Shown piece after piece: positions 37,086 through 48,495 of a stretch of 64,000 nt of DNA (position 1 is the stretch's first letter; each line of letters begins with the position of its first letter). The notes under the pieces were generated by a model. That model was given only the letters and a program-made list of their open reading frames with translations. It made no database searches and was not told the origin of the DNA. This stretch comes from Plectrocnemia conspersa (lineage: Eukaryota > Arthropoda > Insecta > Trichoptera > Polycentropodidae), in NCBI GenBank assembly GCA_009617715.1, contig VTFK01000371.1:372001-436000 (forward strand), in the 5' to 3' direction. The translations under genes and the position numbers were made by a program.

Positions 37086-37379
37086 GAACTATAAACCAAT
37101 TACAGTGTTCCTGTTTTTTTGCGAAAATGAAAGAAAAAAATAGAGTATGGTAACAATCTAACTAATCTTTTTGACCTCTAGTTTTGGTTTCTGAAACATC
37201 TTTAAGAGAGAGAGAGGAGATACATAAAGAAACGAAGTGCTCAAACTCTTTTGCTGGATAGCATATATAATAATTATAGGTATTGTTAAAATAACACAAA
37301 TGCGTGTAGATATAATTCTTACATTTTGAATATCCTAAAACCATGCGTGCATCCAACGTTTTAATATTACAATTCGAAA
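37086..37379. other. AT-rich sequence, no gene
   Basis: A short AG-rich tract (AGAGAGAGAGGAG at about 37206) is the only notable feature. Confidence 0.5.
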
Positions 37380-38140
37380 TCCGTGTATTTTTTTACCATT
37401 ATAATCCGGTACTTTGGGGGGCTTCTCGTTAATTTGAAACAATCCGTTCTCCACATCCACCCCACTTTCACCCTGCCGCGACAACAGATATATATTATTT
37501 TAAAGCAAATCCGCAGATATCGGCGAGGCGCTTACTTCTTGTGCGCCCATCTTCTATTTTCCCATTTTCCACCCCCTCGGATGGAAAATTTTCCAGGGTG
37601 CGTGCAAAAAATATAAATTCGTCCGTCCTCACACCCCCCGATCGCGTTAGCATTATAATGGATGGATGGGATAGAGTCGGTCCCTGGGCCGGTATCCAAA
37701 CACGGGACCCAGGGCTTCATAAAGGCTTCAATTAAGTCCTCGTATGCAGCAAAAACATTCCCCGCGTAAGAGTATTATGATTGTTATTTATGTTCCCGCA
37801 CGAGATAAAGGGACGCCGTTATTAGTATACGGAGCGTTTAATCCCCGCTGAAACTACCTATCGCCAAATATTTTAATTAAATTTCATTCCATTAATGGAT
37901 GGGGCGCCTCCCATAGAGGCAGGTCTCCTCCCGGATCTGCCGGGGCTTTGGGAGACTTGCACCGGATCTATTGGAAACCGTCATTGATTATCGCGCTCCC
38001 CGCTTAATAAATTGTTGTCGAAACCCTCCGAGATATTGATTTTCCAGGCTAATAATGAAATTTGACAAGGTCGTTATATTCGGGCTGTGGCGGAGACCCG
38101 ATTAGGAGAGCTGCTGAAAGATGGGTTCAGTATTATTACT
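37380..38140. other. Large GC-richer island, possible conserved non-coding element
   Basis: This is one of the longest low-AT stretches of the window, with CCCCTCGGATGG, GGGACGCCGTTATTAG, CCTCCCGGATCTGCCGGGGC and GGCGGAGACCCGATTAGG. A short hairpin, CCCTGGG / CCCAGGG, lies at 37682-37714. Opposed 62-77-codon frames overlap on both strands, a sign of composition rather than coding. A regulatory role is inference only. Confidence 0.35.
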
Positions 38141-38369
38141 GCTTGAATATTATATAAAATAATAAATTTAGGGCTCTTTGTTATTATAAGAAACAATTTA
38201 CGTTTTTTGGAACAACACATGGCCAAATTTTAGACTTGAGTTTGAAAAAATAATATTTATTTAATCTCGTAAATTGTATTCCATTTTTATAGCATCTGGT
38301 GAAAATGCGGTACTTTTTTAACAAATACACAAAAAAAAAGTTTAGTTAACTCGAGATACAGTAGTAATA
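38141..38369. other. AT-rich sequence, no gene
   Basis: Short AT-rich spacer before the LINE C copy; nothing recognised. Confidence 0.5.
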
Positions 38370-38830
38370 GATATTTATTTATCTAATTAAATTAAATTAG
38401 GACTATAGTGACCTAACATGTTTCGCCAATGCGTCACTATAAGCAATAAACAGTATTAAAACAATAAAAAAATATATAAAAAAGCATAATAGAAAAAAAT
38501 AATAAATATTAAAATTAAATGATACTGAACCGGACCAGCTCCTCGTAGCTGACAGAGCAATATGCATGATCACCATATTAAGGAACCGAATGGTGATAAC
38601 CGTATATGAATTCGGCTCTAATGGACATCAAAAGAGGACGTGATTGTGATTTTTAAAAACGTACCAGAACCCAAAAGTAAAATTCCTTAAGAATAGTTAT
38701 TTTTAAGAAATGCTTAGCGACATACGACTATCGTAGAGTACTCAGTAAATCGTATCACAACTAGGAGTTGCAAAAATACCAGAATTTTTTATACAAAAAC
38801 AGTCAATAACGGTATTGCCATTAATATTAT
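38370..38830 (-). mobile_element. LINE C, copy b (3' end)
   Basis: The minus strand encodes TVAKHF-like and LKEFYFWVL segments, then SQSRPLLMSIRA and SYEELVRFS, aligning with the end of the 18030-19180 copy in several frames. The 3' UTR, the terminal hairpin (38404-38441) and a TAATTTAATTTAAT tail follow. The left part, up to about 38830, aligns weakly with the upstream coding of copy a. It is more decayed than copy a. Confidence 0.8.
38404..38441 (-). other. 3'-terminal hairpin of LINE C, copy b
   Basis: On the minus strand TATAGTGAC pairs perfectly with GTCACTATA around a 20-nt loop starting GCATTGGCG. Relative to copy a, base pairs in the stem have changed on both sides. Confidence 0.75.
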
Positions 38831-39999
38831 TATTTTAATTAATTGCCGAAAAAATTATCCAAGTACCGCTCGCATGATTCATCATGTTTATTGATTAGCA
38901 AAACCAAAGCAACTATTATTTCGTTGTTTAAAATATTTTAATTACAAATTATTTTAATTAAAACACTTAAACTTTACTATAAAAAAATATTTTCAAAAAT
39001 ACGAGCTTTTAAATTAATAAATCTATGAAAATATCGCTTAGATCAACTGCTTCTGAATGCCTCCTACCAGGGGCCAGAGCATCACTCGCCAATTTATTCC
39101 ATTATTTTTTGTCAGTTACGATTATCCGAAATGGGAAAGAAGTGCGTAGAAAATTGTAAATCTGTTTGTTCAAGATGAGATATAAAAAAAAATCAGATTT
39201 ATATGATCGATGACTATGATATTTATGTGACGAAGGTGTGGTTAATTTTATTTTAATTATTGCATATTTAATATTTATTTGAGAAGATCTCAATAATATT
39301 TATTTTTAAGGGCCAGAGGGCCTAGGTTGGACTTTTGAGAAACTCCCCAAAGGGGATTGTGTTTATATAACTAGAGATCGATGAGCTTTATAACGTTTTA
39401 TATATTGTACATTAAAATAAATTTTGAACAAACTGTAAAATGCTTAATGCAAATTCTGCTACACAAACCCACAGAATGGATCATTTGGGACGAGTTTAAA
39501 ATTGCAATATGGGTATTAGGTTATACAACTGCAACATGTATTGTATATTTATATATATATATACGTAATACAAGCGTATATTAAATAAAATAAAAATACA
39601 ATACACTCCTACAGTGGAATGTCGAATTGAAAAATCCCGAGAGTCTGGAAAATTTGTATTTTACGTGTAGCATTTCTTAACATATGTACATTTGTTCATG
39701 CTGAAATTATTGGCAAACTGACAAGATTTAAGGCCATCTGAGATTCCATTGTGCATTTTTTACTATAACACAATAAAGGCCAGGATTATATATTGATGTG
39801 ATGTCAAACGAGGGTTTAATCGTATGATATATTAATCTGAGAACAGTTATAGTGCAAAAGGTTACCTTAATTTGTCAAACATCATTTAATATTACAATAT
39901 TAATAATAACTATTACAATAATCACAAATTATATTTTTGTATTTACTGCGAATAGTTAACTGCTGTTTTATTAGTTAAACGTAAAGCGTTCAATGAATT
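38831..39999. other. AT-rich sequence, no gene
   Basis: Short patches at 39050-39090 (ACCAGGGGCCAGAGC) and 39310-39360 (GGGCCAGAGGGCCTAGG) are GC-richer but unassigned. The 39381-39584 frame looks like chance. Confidence 0.5.
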
Positions 40000-40500
40000 T
40001 AACTTTTTTCTCTGAGCCTGTTGAGATACAACAAGCCTTGTTGTGTCGTGTCGCATTCCGCATCAATGGGCGGAGTTCGTTATGCAAATATTATTTTTCG
40101 ACAATGCAAAATATATTTTTTCGATTACCGAATAATTTTCGCCATTGTAAATTCATCCGAAACGAATTAAACAAGGCGGCCGCGGCGTTAAACAAACACA
40201 CGCATGGCGTGTCACCCCTTCACATATTAATAATGCGCACCAAAGTACCGGGGGTAGCCAGTGTCCATGAATAATTCAATGCTTTCTGCGTTCATTAATT
40301 CTTCTTCGGGAGCTGCGCCCCCGGAGCCCCAAATCCCGTTGACTGAGCCTCTTTCCACCGTTAATATTACATCACGTGAACGTAACCAGTCTCACCTCCG
40401 CGTAATCCATGACCCGCGTTCACAGGTGAGCTAGATCAATTTTGAATGAGTCGCCCGTGGGTAACGCCCGTCAGAATGCGGGATTAGCCTAAGCCGGATA
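40000..40500. other. GC-richer island, possible conserved non-coding element
   Basis: A mix of AT-rich and GC-rich words (AAGGCGGCCGCGGCG, GGGAGCTGCGCCCCCGGAGC). A 93-codon plus-strand frame (39993-40274) is open but has no recognisable domain. CGTTCACAG/GTGAGC near 40424 is a weak juxtaposed splice-like pair. Confidence 0.3.
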
Positions 40501-40798
40501 TGTTTTAAATATATTTTTAAATTAGCTAAAAGTGCAAATTATTTCATTTCAAAATAAAAGATTTATTATTTTATTTCAATGGGTATTCGATACTTCTTAA
40601 AAATCGCAATAAACAGCAAATGACATTTATATAAAAATAAAAATAAGACAAAGTTGACATGTCAAGGAATAATTCAGAAATGGCTGCTTTCAATTTTTGC
40701 TTTCGTTTTGGGAAAATATTCAAAATTATTTTTGATTAATGTTTTTTAACAGACATAAATAAAGCAAGTTCATAACAATATAGTATCATACTGGCAAC
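40501..40798. other. AT-rich sequence, no gene
   Basis: Nothing recognised. Confidence 0.5.
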
Positions 40799-40964
40799 GT
40801 CACAAATGAGCGCGGACAAATGGGCGTGCGTCAAAAGAGCGCTGCATTATAAGCGCTACGTCATAAGAGCGTTTACCAAAGTAGCGCTGTAACAAAATAG
40901 CGTGCGTTAAATGCGCAGACAGCCATATGAGCGTTTGACAAAAGAGAGCACGTCATAAGAGCGC
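40799..40964 (+). repeat. Minisatellite, unit 15-16 bp, about 11 copies
   Basis: Units of 13-16 bp follow each other without spacer, for example GTCACAAATGAGCGCG, GTCAAAAGAGCGCTGC, GTCATAAGAGCGTTT and GACAAAAGAGAGCAC. A consensus is roughly G-T-C-A-A-A-A-G-A-G-C-G-C-K. 15- and 16-base units tend to alternate, suggesting a higher-order dimer of about 31 bp. The array is markedly GC-richer than its flanks. No host element was identified. Confidence 0.8.
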
Positions 40965-42168
40965 AAAAATACTTTGAGAAAATCAAGTAAAAAATATATT
41001 AGGAATTAGGTATACAAAATATATGTAAATTGTGAGAAATTTCAAAAAATAAAAATTCACGAGATATAGGCGGTAAAATTAGTATTTTATGTGCCAGAGC
41101 GTAATGACTATTAAAATGATTAGTCAATAAAAACATTATTATTTAATAATTATTATGTACATACTCAAGTATGGCTCCCCATCCCCATACGTACGATATA
41201 CATATATTTTTATTAAAATGAAACGCTGGTTTTGAATTTATCATTAGATTCGTTCTGTAATGTTTCATTAAATTGACAAATAATTGTCTTCTCGACTAGC
41301 AATAAATGCGTACAGTTATAGGGCAGGTATATTAATTATATGCGATAAATAAAATAAAATATTCAATTTTCACAGCATCGCGGTTGGATTTTGGGGTCCT
41401 TCGGCTTAAGAAATTGCTGGAAGGAACACGAAATTCACAAAAAAAAACTATAATCGTATTCGCGAAGAATTTAGGTCTCAAGTAATAACACATTAAAACT
41501 AAATATCAGACTAATAAAAGAATCATAAAGATTCACCAATTACTACTGTAAGTCTTATTATCGTAAACATAATTTTAATTTTAATTTTAGTATTTAAAAA
41601 ATCGTAAGTAACTTCCTTTTTAATAATTATACAATATGATTAAATTGAATTTAGCAAAATGAATGTTTTAACTATAATTAGATTTTAATAATATTTTTCA
41701 TATAAATAAACTTGAAATCTTCGACATTATACTTTAAATAGGTCAACAACAACAGCAAGGTGACCTTCGTGTTACTCTCGCAATAAAAAAACAAACAAGT
41801 TGCATTAAAATAATTCGAATTAGAGATAAATATTTTAAAAATAGACAAAGAGGTGAATGGCATTTGTTATTTTTAATGATGCATAACCTTGAATTGTCTG
41901 GATGCATCTAGAAATATTTAAAAAAAAAAGTAGCTATGCGACCGCGGTCGTAAACAGTCGAATAAATTGTTTTGTTACATTTTTCTCGAATAAGTGTTCT
42001 CGTTCATATTTTTTTATAATAATATCCATTTCGATGTTTTTAATTATAAAGTGATAGTGTAATACAGTGTATGTGTTACAATTAAGCAGTGTATAATTCA
42101 AATTAGTGTTTATAATATTGTTAATATGCAAGGCACCGTTGCACCAGTGTTTTTTCACGGCGTGCAAC
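40965..42168. other. AT-rich sequence, no gene
   Basis: A somewhat GC-richer patch lies at 41375-41420 (GGTTGGATTTTGGGG). No coding or repeat assignment. Just before the GC-rich hairpin, GTTGCAC (42139-42145) and GTGCAAC (42162-42168) form a small stem. Confidence 0.5.
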
Positions 42169-42205
42169 CGTCCCTTCCCCCGCGAGTCCCGCGGGGGAAG
42201 GGACG
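42169..42205. repeat. Perfect GC-rich hairpin, 16-bp stem
   Basis: CGTCCCTTCCCCCGCG (42169-42184) is the exact reverse complement of 42190-42205, with a 5-nt loop AGTCC. In such AT-rich DNA a perfect GC-rich stem is unusual. It is too short for a typical microRNA precursor on its own. It might be a transposon end pair, a structured RNA or a protein-binding palindrome. Confidence 0.9.
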
Positions 42206-43720
42206 CCGATTGACCGCGAGGATATTTGCAATTCTAGGCATCATGCGGTTGACAAGGTAACGTCTTTCTAATTTTATATGTCATATAGTTAATCCTTTGC
42301 GTTTGTAACTCGACAATTGGTCGACATCGAATTCCAAGCGTTGCACTCGTACGTCGACGAAACTTGAAATGCATTTATTGGCTTTGTGTTGGAGCTAATT
42401 TTGCCAATTTTAATTTATTAATGGTAAAAAAACTACATTTAATTCAATAATAAATATTATTTTGAGATCTATAAAATATTTTAATAAAAAACAGATTTTT
42501 TAATAATCCACAATGTAAATATATTCACTGTATTGTATTTTTTCTATTAAGATTAAATAATTTTGATTATATTTAAGTCAATATTTTAATATCATATATT
42601 ACGGTTTTTCTAAATTGTTGATTTTTTAAAATGTTAGTAATAACAAATTTTTGCCTTAACAACATAAGATTTTTTAGTCGCAATTTGTGATTTTCAACAA
42701 GACTTTTTCTTCAAATCTCACGTGGGTAAATCACCTATTAGCGATTTATCATATTTTTCTTCCGATTTTTTAATTTTTATTAAATTTTTTTTTTAATTTT
42801 TATTTTGGAACATCTGATTTATTTCTATGTTAGAGTTGCTTGCTGATCCTAAGAGTTGAATACCATACATTTAAATCGACTTAACCCCTTGCACTCAAAA
42901 GTGATTTTGTACAAAGTAGGTTATATTGATATATGAATAAAAACAGACATTTCTTATTATAGGATAATATTTTGTAGTCTTCTCATGTACTACTGGCTAA
43001 CGATCAATAGCAAGAAACTAATTCATTTATTTGATCACTTATTGTAAAATATTTTAACTGGCTTAACAATATATTTAAACCCAATTACAATAAAATATAA
43101 AAGAATTGCCCTTTTATTTTGATCTGCGTGACGATATATATCTGCAATGTAACAATTTCTGAGACGGTAGCCTCAAACGAAGATACATATTAAATATATT
43201 GTTTTTCAATTTATTTTATTATAAATATTAAAAATAAAACAATTTATTTCTTACGACATATTTCTTGAAAAATTTCTTACAATATAAATATTAAAGGATC
43301 TAAAATCAGTGTTTTATGGATTGTAGAAAATAAAATTATTGATAAACTTGAACTGATTCGTCAGTGACGATTTTAAGACCAGATACTTAATATTTCCGAT
43401 AGTTTCCATTTTAGTGTTTTAAATTAGGGTTGACTTTTTTAGTTTTGTTGCTCAGATCATTAATTGCTCAATTTGTATTATTATGCAACATCCAAAATAA
43501 TTAGAAAGATCGGTCATTTCTCAACATATTTCGAAGGAATAAAAAGTTACAATTATGGCGAGGAAAAAAATAATAAATATAATAACAATTTGAACGATGA
43601 TTCTATGAAAATATCCTTAAAATATAAATTGAGTAGTAGGTTGATATTGATTTTTTTCATAGCCATTACATTTTTTTTAGTTTTATTATAATAAAATTAA
43701 TTGTGAGCTTAGTTTGAATA
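42206..43720. other. AT-rich sequence, no gene
   Basis: No coding region. TTAACCCCTTGCACTC near 42882 is another TTAA-adjacent CCC word, without a partner end. Confidence 0.5.
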
Positions 43721-43780
43721 TATTGTAATTAATCACTACATATTTTAATTAATCATATCATATTGTAATTAATCATAGAA
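43721..43780 (+). repeat. Short tandem repeat, 20 bp x 3
   Basis: Three 20-base units follow each other, each built on TATTGTAATTAATCA with small changes (the second has TATTTTAATTAATCA). Confidence 0.85.
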
Positions 43781-44489
43781 AAGCGAGTAGTTTTTTAAAG
43801 TAATTTGTATTAAAAACATATAAATAAAAAAACACATTTTTTATAGTGTTACAACAATATATTAAATTTATTCATTTCTACATTCATATATATGTATATG
43901 ATCAAGATTTTGAGCGATCGGTTGACTTTTTGTCTAAGAAACAAATTACTACAAAAACAGGATATTATTTTATCATTGCCACTATATATATATATATAGA
44001 GTTTCAAAGTAAAATAGCCTTGATTAAGCCCCCAGTTTTGGTTGTTTTCGCAAAACCAAATTTAATGCCTTCCAAAGTTAGCGTTCGAATCTTATTTGTC
44101 TCGGCTCGGATTGCCTATACTCCCGCGGTCACTGAAAATTTATACGAACCTTAAGAGAACGAACTAAGAAATATTTACGCCCTTAGAATTAAGACGTTTT
44201 AATTGGCTACGAAGTTAAGAAGAGAGAGAGACCTTAATCTAGGATTTGTGCTGTAAATTTATTCTTGTTTGCGCCGAAATGTTTCTTTACCTATATAAAG
44301 TATTTTTAATGAACTATGAATTATAAAAAATTATGCTTGAATTTCTAAAGATGACAACTGATTATTTTAATTAATATAAAATAAAAATATATTTATATAT
44401 GTATTGGAAAATACATTTTATATAAATAAACAACTAGATCATAAGCTAAAAAGTATTTAAATTTTAGGTTATAATTTACTTTTTGAAAT
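43781..44489. other. AT-rich sequence, no gene
   Basis: The 102-codon plus-strand frame at 43846-44154 starts in AT-rich low-complexity sequence and resembles no family; I do not treat it as a gene. A GC-richer patch covers 44020-44260. Confidence 0.45.
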
Positions 44490-44496
44490 ATTCAAA

Positions 44497-44568
44497 CTTA
44501 CTAAATTCGTCTTCTCTTTGTTCGCAGGTACGTAGATGTTAAATTTTACTGTTCGATTAAGGTAAGGT
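44497..44568 (+). promoter_or_regulatory. Candidate recursive splice site or 34-nt microexon
   Basis: A branch-point-like CTTACTAAAT (44497-44506) and a pyrimidine tract TCTTCTCTTTG lead to TTCGCAG (ending 44527), which is joined directly to GTACGTAG, a 5' splice-site-like sequence. A second one, AAG/GTAAGG, follows at 44561/44562. Juxtaposed YnNCAG/GTRNGT is the signature of recursive splicing (ratchet) sites in long insect introns, often with a downstream 5' site. Alternatively it is a 34-nt exon, 44528-44561, open in one frame. If real, the window lies in a long plus-strand intron. This is inference from sequence only. Confidence 0.45.
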
Positions 44569-47345
44569 GTCTTTTTAACCGCAATGTTACGTGTGGGTTT
44601 ATTCTCGCTCTTTATTGTTATTCACGGACCATTTTTGTATAAAAACCTACAAAATGGTGTCGGCGAAACGAGGCGTCTAACAGGGTCGGGTAAAAGCACA
44701 ATAGGGTCTGGGGGCAAAAATCGGAGCACAGTTAAATTACTACTAATTTCCTTGACAAAGGAAAAGCCGAATCACAACTGCGCTAGCTGCAGTGTACACT
44801 CGACCAAAGCGGTTTCCTTAAAATTTTACTGAACATTTCTTAAAATTATTTTATTTTTACTAATCATTTTTATGGAAAACTAATACTTTAACTAATAATT
44901 TTAAATGTGTAATGGAATAAGTATTAAAGAAAAAATATCATTTTATAAAGTTTTAATATTACATGAATATTTTTTTTTAATTCCTAACTTTTTGGGAGCA
45001 CCTGCACTTTTTATTAACAGCGCAAACATTTTTATATTTCGCTATCGTCAAAAATCTAACCAATAATTTTATGAAAGTTCAAAAGATAATTTATCCACTG
45101 CCATATATAATTAAATCAAAATACACTGACAGTTTCTCGAAGACTTTGAGATCCAATTACCGTTCGCATGTTAAACGCAATCTTTGAATTGGGTTGTTTA
45201 TTAGAATTTAATTATTAGAGATGGATACTAAAATTTTACCTTAAAATATACTTTGAACAATAGCAATACTTTTACACTGCTACACATTTTATTTATCTCA
45301 ATGGTAAAATAATGAAAATATATATAAACTAAATAGACTAGCTTCAGTATTATCAAAAGCAGTGTCATGCTTCTGTTCACACATTATTCTATCTTAAGTA
45401 CAATCCTTAACTAGAATCACAGACATGTAATTAAGTTATATATGTATTACAGCAAATTTTGCCTTTAGTGTCTCTCAAGTCTACCTTTTTATGTTTAATA
45501 CTGACTTGATTTTACCTGCTATTAATGATAAAATAAATGATAAAAAATACATGCATCTCTAAAGTAATTTTCTGACACAATTACCATTTTTTCTTGTTTC
45601 TCATAACGCAAATGCATCTGTCTTAAATTAAATGAGATTCTATAAATTTAATCCTATTCCTAATCCTAAAGTCCATAGAAAGATTATATAATAGGCATTT
45701 AAACTGATAGAGTTTGTGTTATGAGAATTTTAAAACTTAACTAAATAAAATGTAATTTTATCTATTTTTTTTGTCAAGTGAGTTCTCTAAAAGCTCTCTA
45801 AAAGCAAAAAATTGAGTATCGTTTGTTTTTGTCATTCGTTAAGTTAGTATTTAAGAAGTTTTTAGACCTTACTATTAAATCACGACATGCATTAAAATAA
45901 TTACAAAAAATTATAAAAAAATTCACTGCCCTAGAAATTTACAAAAGAACGTCGTGTTAAAAATACTATATTTTTAAATTGCTGTACTAAAATTTTTTCT
46001 AGAAGCAAATTAATATAAAATTAAAAACAATAAAAAATAGACGTTGTATAACTTAGCTTAATAAGATTTGCCGCCATTGTGATATATAAACCAATTATTA
46101 ATGCATTATAGAAAAAAATACAGTTTTTCAACGTCACAAAATTAATATATTATAAAACAATTTTCCAGCTTAACACGCGAAAGCGATTGCGTCATGATTT
46201 TCCTCTCTCGAGAAATTTTTATGATTTTTTTCAAGCATAAAAGAAATACATAGACAAAAAACGCTTATCCCATGTGTCCTTGAACCCTTTTTTTCATCCA
46301 GAATCATTCCCCAAAGGTCGACGCACGTCAGTAACCATTTTCTTTAGCAAAGTCACATATTCCTGTGGGTCCCATTCAATCGATAGTATCGAACATCATC
46401 TTCAGGTGAAAGTATAAAAAAGAAAATGCTTTTAAATTTTGATCAAAAATACACTAAATTAAGTATCGCCTAAAATTATTAATTAATATGAAACGAAATT
46501 AATACTATTATTTAGTTTTTAATTTATATGTTTTTATCGTTAAATTTATTTAGTATTTCTTCATCGTTTTCTAAACTTTTCTATATTTTAGTATTACATC
46601 ATTTTCTTGAGAGATTTTAATCTTTATCAATGCACAAAATCAATTGCTAATAACTTAATAAGATGCTTTTTTATTGTAGTATATCTATAACATATCTATT
46701 AATATTTTTTTCAATATATTATATACAACTTTCAATAATGTGATGTTTGTTCTTAATTTATGAAATCTCAAAGTAGAATATTGTATTAGTTTTCTGTTTT
46801 CCTTGTGGTTCAAGATTTTAGTAGGAAAATCTTGATAATGTATCATTATTATTATTTTTAATAAAATACTGCAAATCACAAATAGTAGTTTTAGAATATA
46901 TTTCTTAAGATTTAGAACACTAAAAGCTTCTTGCATTGTGGTTACACTATCGAATTTCACCAAAATATACGTATATTAATAAGAGCAAACTCAACATACA
47001 ACAAATAATATATGGGTTAAATTTGTGTTAGTTACTATTTCTTTATTTAAATGCAAGTTAATACTTTTTTTTATATATTTGATTTTTATCTATAATATTA
47101 TTATAAAGAAACACATTTTAAAAGCTTAATGGTTGCGTGATTAATCGTTAAAGCTTTGCCTTCAATAATAAATATATAAAAAATAATAGCGTTTCAATGC
47201 ACATTTAAAATTTAATGTTAAAACCTCATTAAAAAAATTCTCTTAAAGGAGTTTCACGTTATTTTAATCCTTATTTGTTTTCACTGATTTTTTATTTTCA
47301 TTTTTAATACTATGAGCTGAAAACAGTTTATGATCAAAGAATTTT
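44569..47345. other. AT-rich sequence, no gene; GC-richer patch at 44570-44800
   Basis: The patch just downstream of the splice-like site has an 82-codon plus-strand frame (44584-44832) without a recognised domain. The remainder is AT-rich. A GC-richer stretch at 46160-46410 is unassigned. Confidence 0.45.
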
Positions 47346-47463
47346 TATACGACCTAGATCGATTTTAATTATTCATCATTAGAAAAATCTAGAAATACCA
47401 GATATATACGACCTAGCTCGATTTTAATTATTCATCATTAGAAAAATCTAGGTATAACAAATA
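47346..47463 (+). repeat. Tandem duplication, 59 bp x 2
   Basis: Two adjacent 59-base units share TATACGACCTAG, CGATTTTAATTATTCATCAT and AGAAAAATCTAG, with a few substitutions. Confidence 0.9.
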
Positions 47464-47539
47464 TGTGATGATCGATCGGAATTAAAAATTATATAATCCC
47501 AATAAAAGATTTTAATTTATTTAAAAATTTAAAAACATC

Positions 47540-47830
47540 AAGGTCCGTATGGGATTCGAATCCAGGTCTTTCAGATCAATAGTCGGAGACCTATTTTACT
47601 ATTTTATCGTAATTAACAAATTAGCAACAGATTTAGATTCAAAGACTCTTTCTAGATATACAAATATTTCAATTTCTGTATTTTATATTAATTTAGATCT
47701 TATTTTAAATTATTCGCAAATTTTCAGAGATGATTATATAATTATTAAGATCGGAATAACGTAGTCTGAAAGATCTAGACTTATATCTCAGAGACCACGG
47801 ATTCAAGTCACGGCAACAGACTCGAAATTA
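47540..47830. repeat. tRNA-like fragments in opposite orientation (possible SINE remnants)
   Basis: On the minus strand TCTGAAAGACCTGGATTCGAATCCC (in pieces: TCTGAAAGACC, then GGATTCGAATCC at about 47552-47563) looks like an anticodon arm followed by a T-arm/B-box. On the plus strand, 47761-47815 has CTAGACTTATATCTCAGAGA then GGATTCAAGTCAC. No D-arm or A-box is visible in either, so neither is a tRNA gene. The two could be ends of inverted SINE copies. Confidence 0.3.
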
Positions 47831-48239
47831 TATTTGTAAAAATGCACTGTTATTAAAATCATTCCCAGCTGCAAAGTGACATACATTGATTATATGTTAT
47901 ATTATACATAATAATTTATATTAATCTGTATACATGTCACCGATTTCTAGACTAAAAAATCTGGTGCTTAATAATTAATTGTAATTAGATAATCAAAATC
48001 TGACTGACTTACTTATTAAGTACTTTTGCTATTACTATTATTTTTGCGCTTCCATCAAGTCAAGTTTATCTTAAGTTAAATTTGAGTTTGAACAGAAAAT
48101 AGACGTTTTGCATCTGATTCAGTTTCATGGACATTTTAGAGCAGCATATAATTTCACCTGCGTCTATCAGTTAAACTACATAATGCTGTAGAAATATTTA
48201 TTTATTAGTAAAAATATCTTTATACTTATTAAAATTAAA
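47831..48239. other. AT-rich sequence, no gene
   Basis: Nothing recognised. Confidence 0.5.
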
Positions 48240-48495
48240 CTTTACGGAAAAATAAATGCACGTTCCATCCAAGTTGCGTCTCTATAGAATTGTGTGGTCT
48301 GACAGTGTCATGCTGAAACATAATGCTCCTTCTATGGTCAATTCTAGCTTTTTCCTGTCGATTGCTTCTTTCAATTTGCTTAATTAAAAACAGTACTTAA
48401 GTGACATCGATGGTTTTGTTGGGTGGCAGTTCGTTGTGTACGATACCCTTCCAATTCCACCAGATACACAACGTCTCCTCGTTTTAATCTAATTT
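48240..48495 (-). pseudogene. Mariner transposase fragment
   Basis: The minus strand reads LCIWWNWKGI (WWNWKG at 48462-48445), then NELPPNKTIDV, an altered middle and FQHDTVRPH (48318-48292), followed by IETQLGWNV. This is the catalytic core of a mariner/Mos1-like transposase, normally W-W-D-W-K-G…H-D-N-A-R-P-H; the aspartate of HD survives, but the N-terminal part, the C-terminal part and both TIRs are missing. In-frame stops and substitutions show it is an old relic of a cut-and-paste element. No SET domain or other fused gene is next to it. Confidence 0.85.

Noticed and set aside
38763..38830. TAGGAGTTGCAAAAATACC, resembling the hAT terminus TAGGGATTCCAAAAATACC
   Set aside because: It lines up, though weakly, with upstream coding of LINE C copy b; no 8-bp duplication or opposite end was found.
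40405..40440. CACAG/GTGAGC juxtaposed splice-like pair
   Set aside because: Weak pyrimidine tract and no branch point; likely chance.
43846..44154. 102-codon plus-strand open frame
   Set aside because: Its first half is low-complexity AT-rich sequence, and no domain or splice context supports it.
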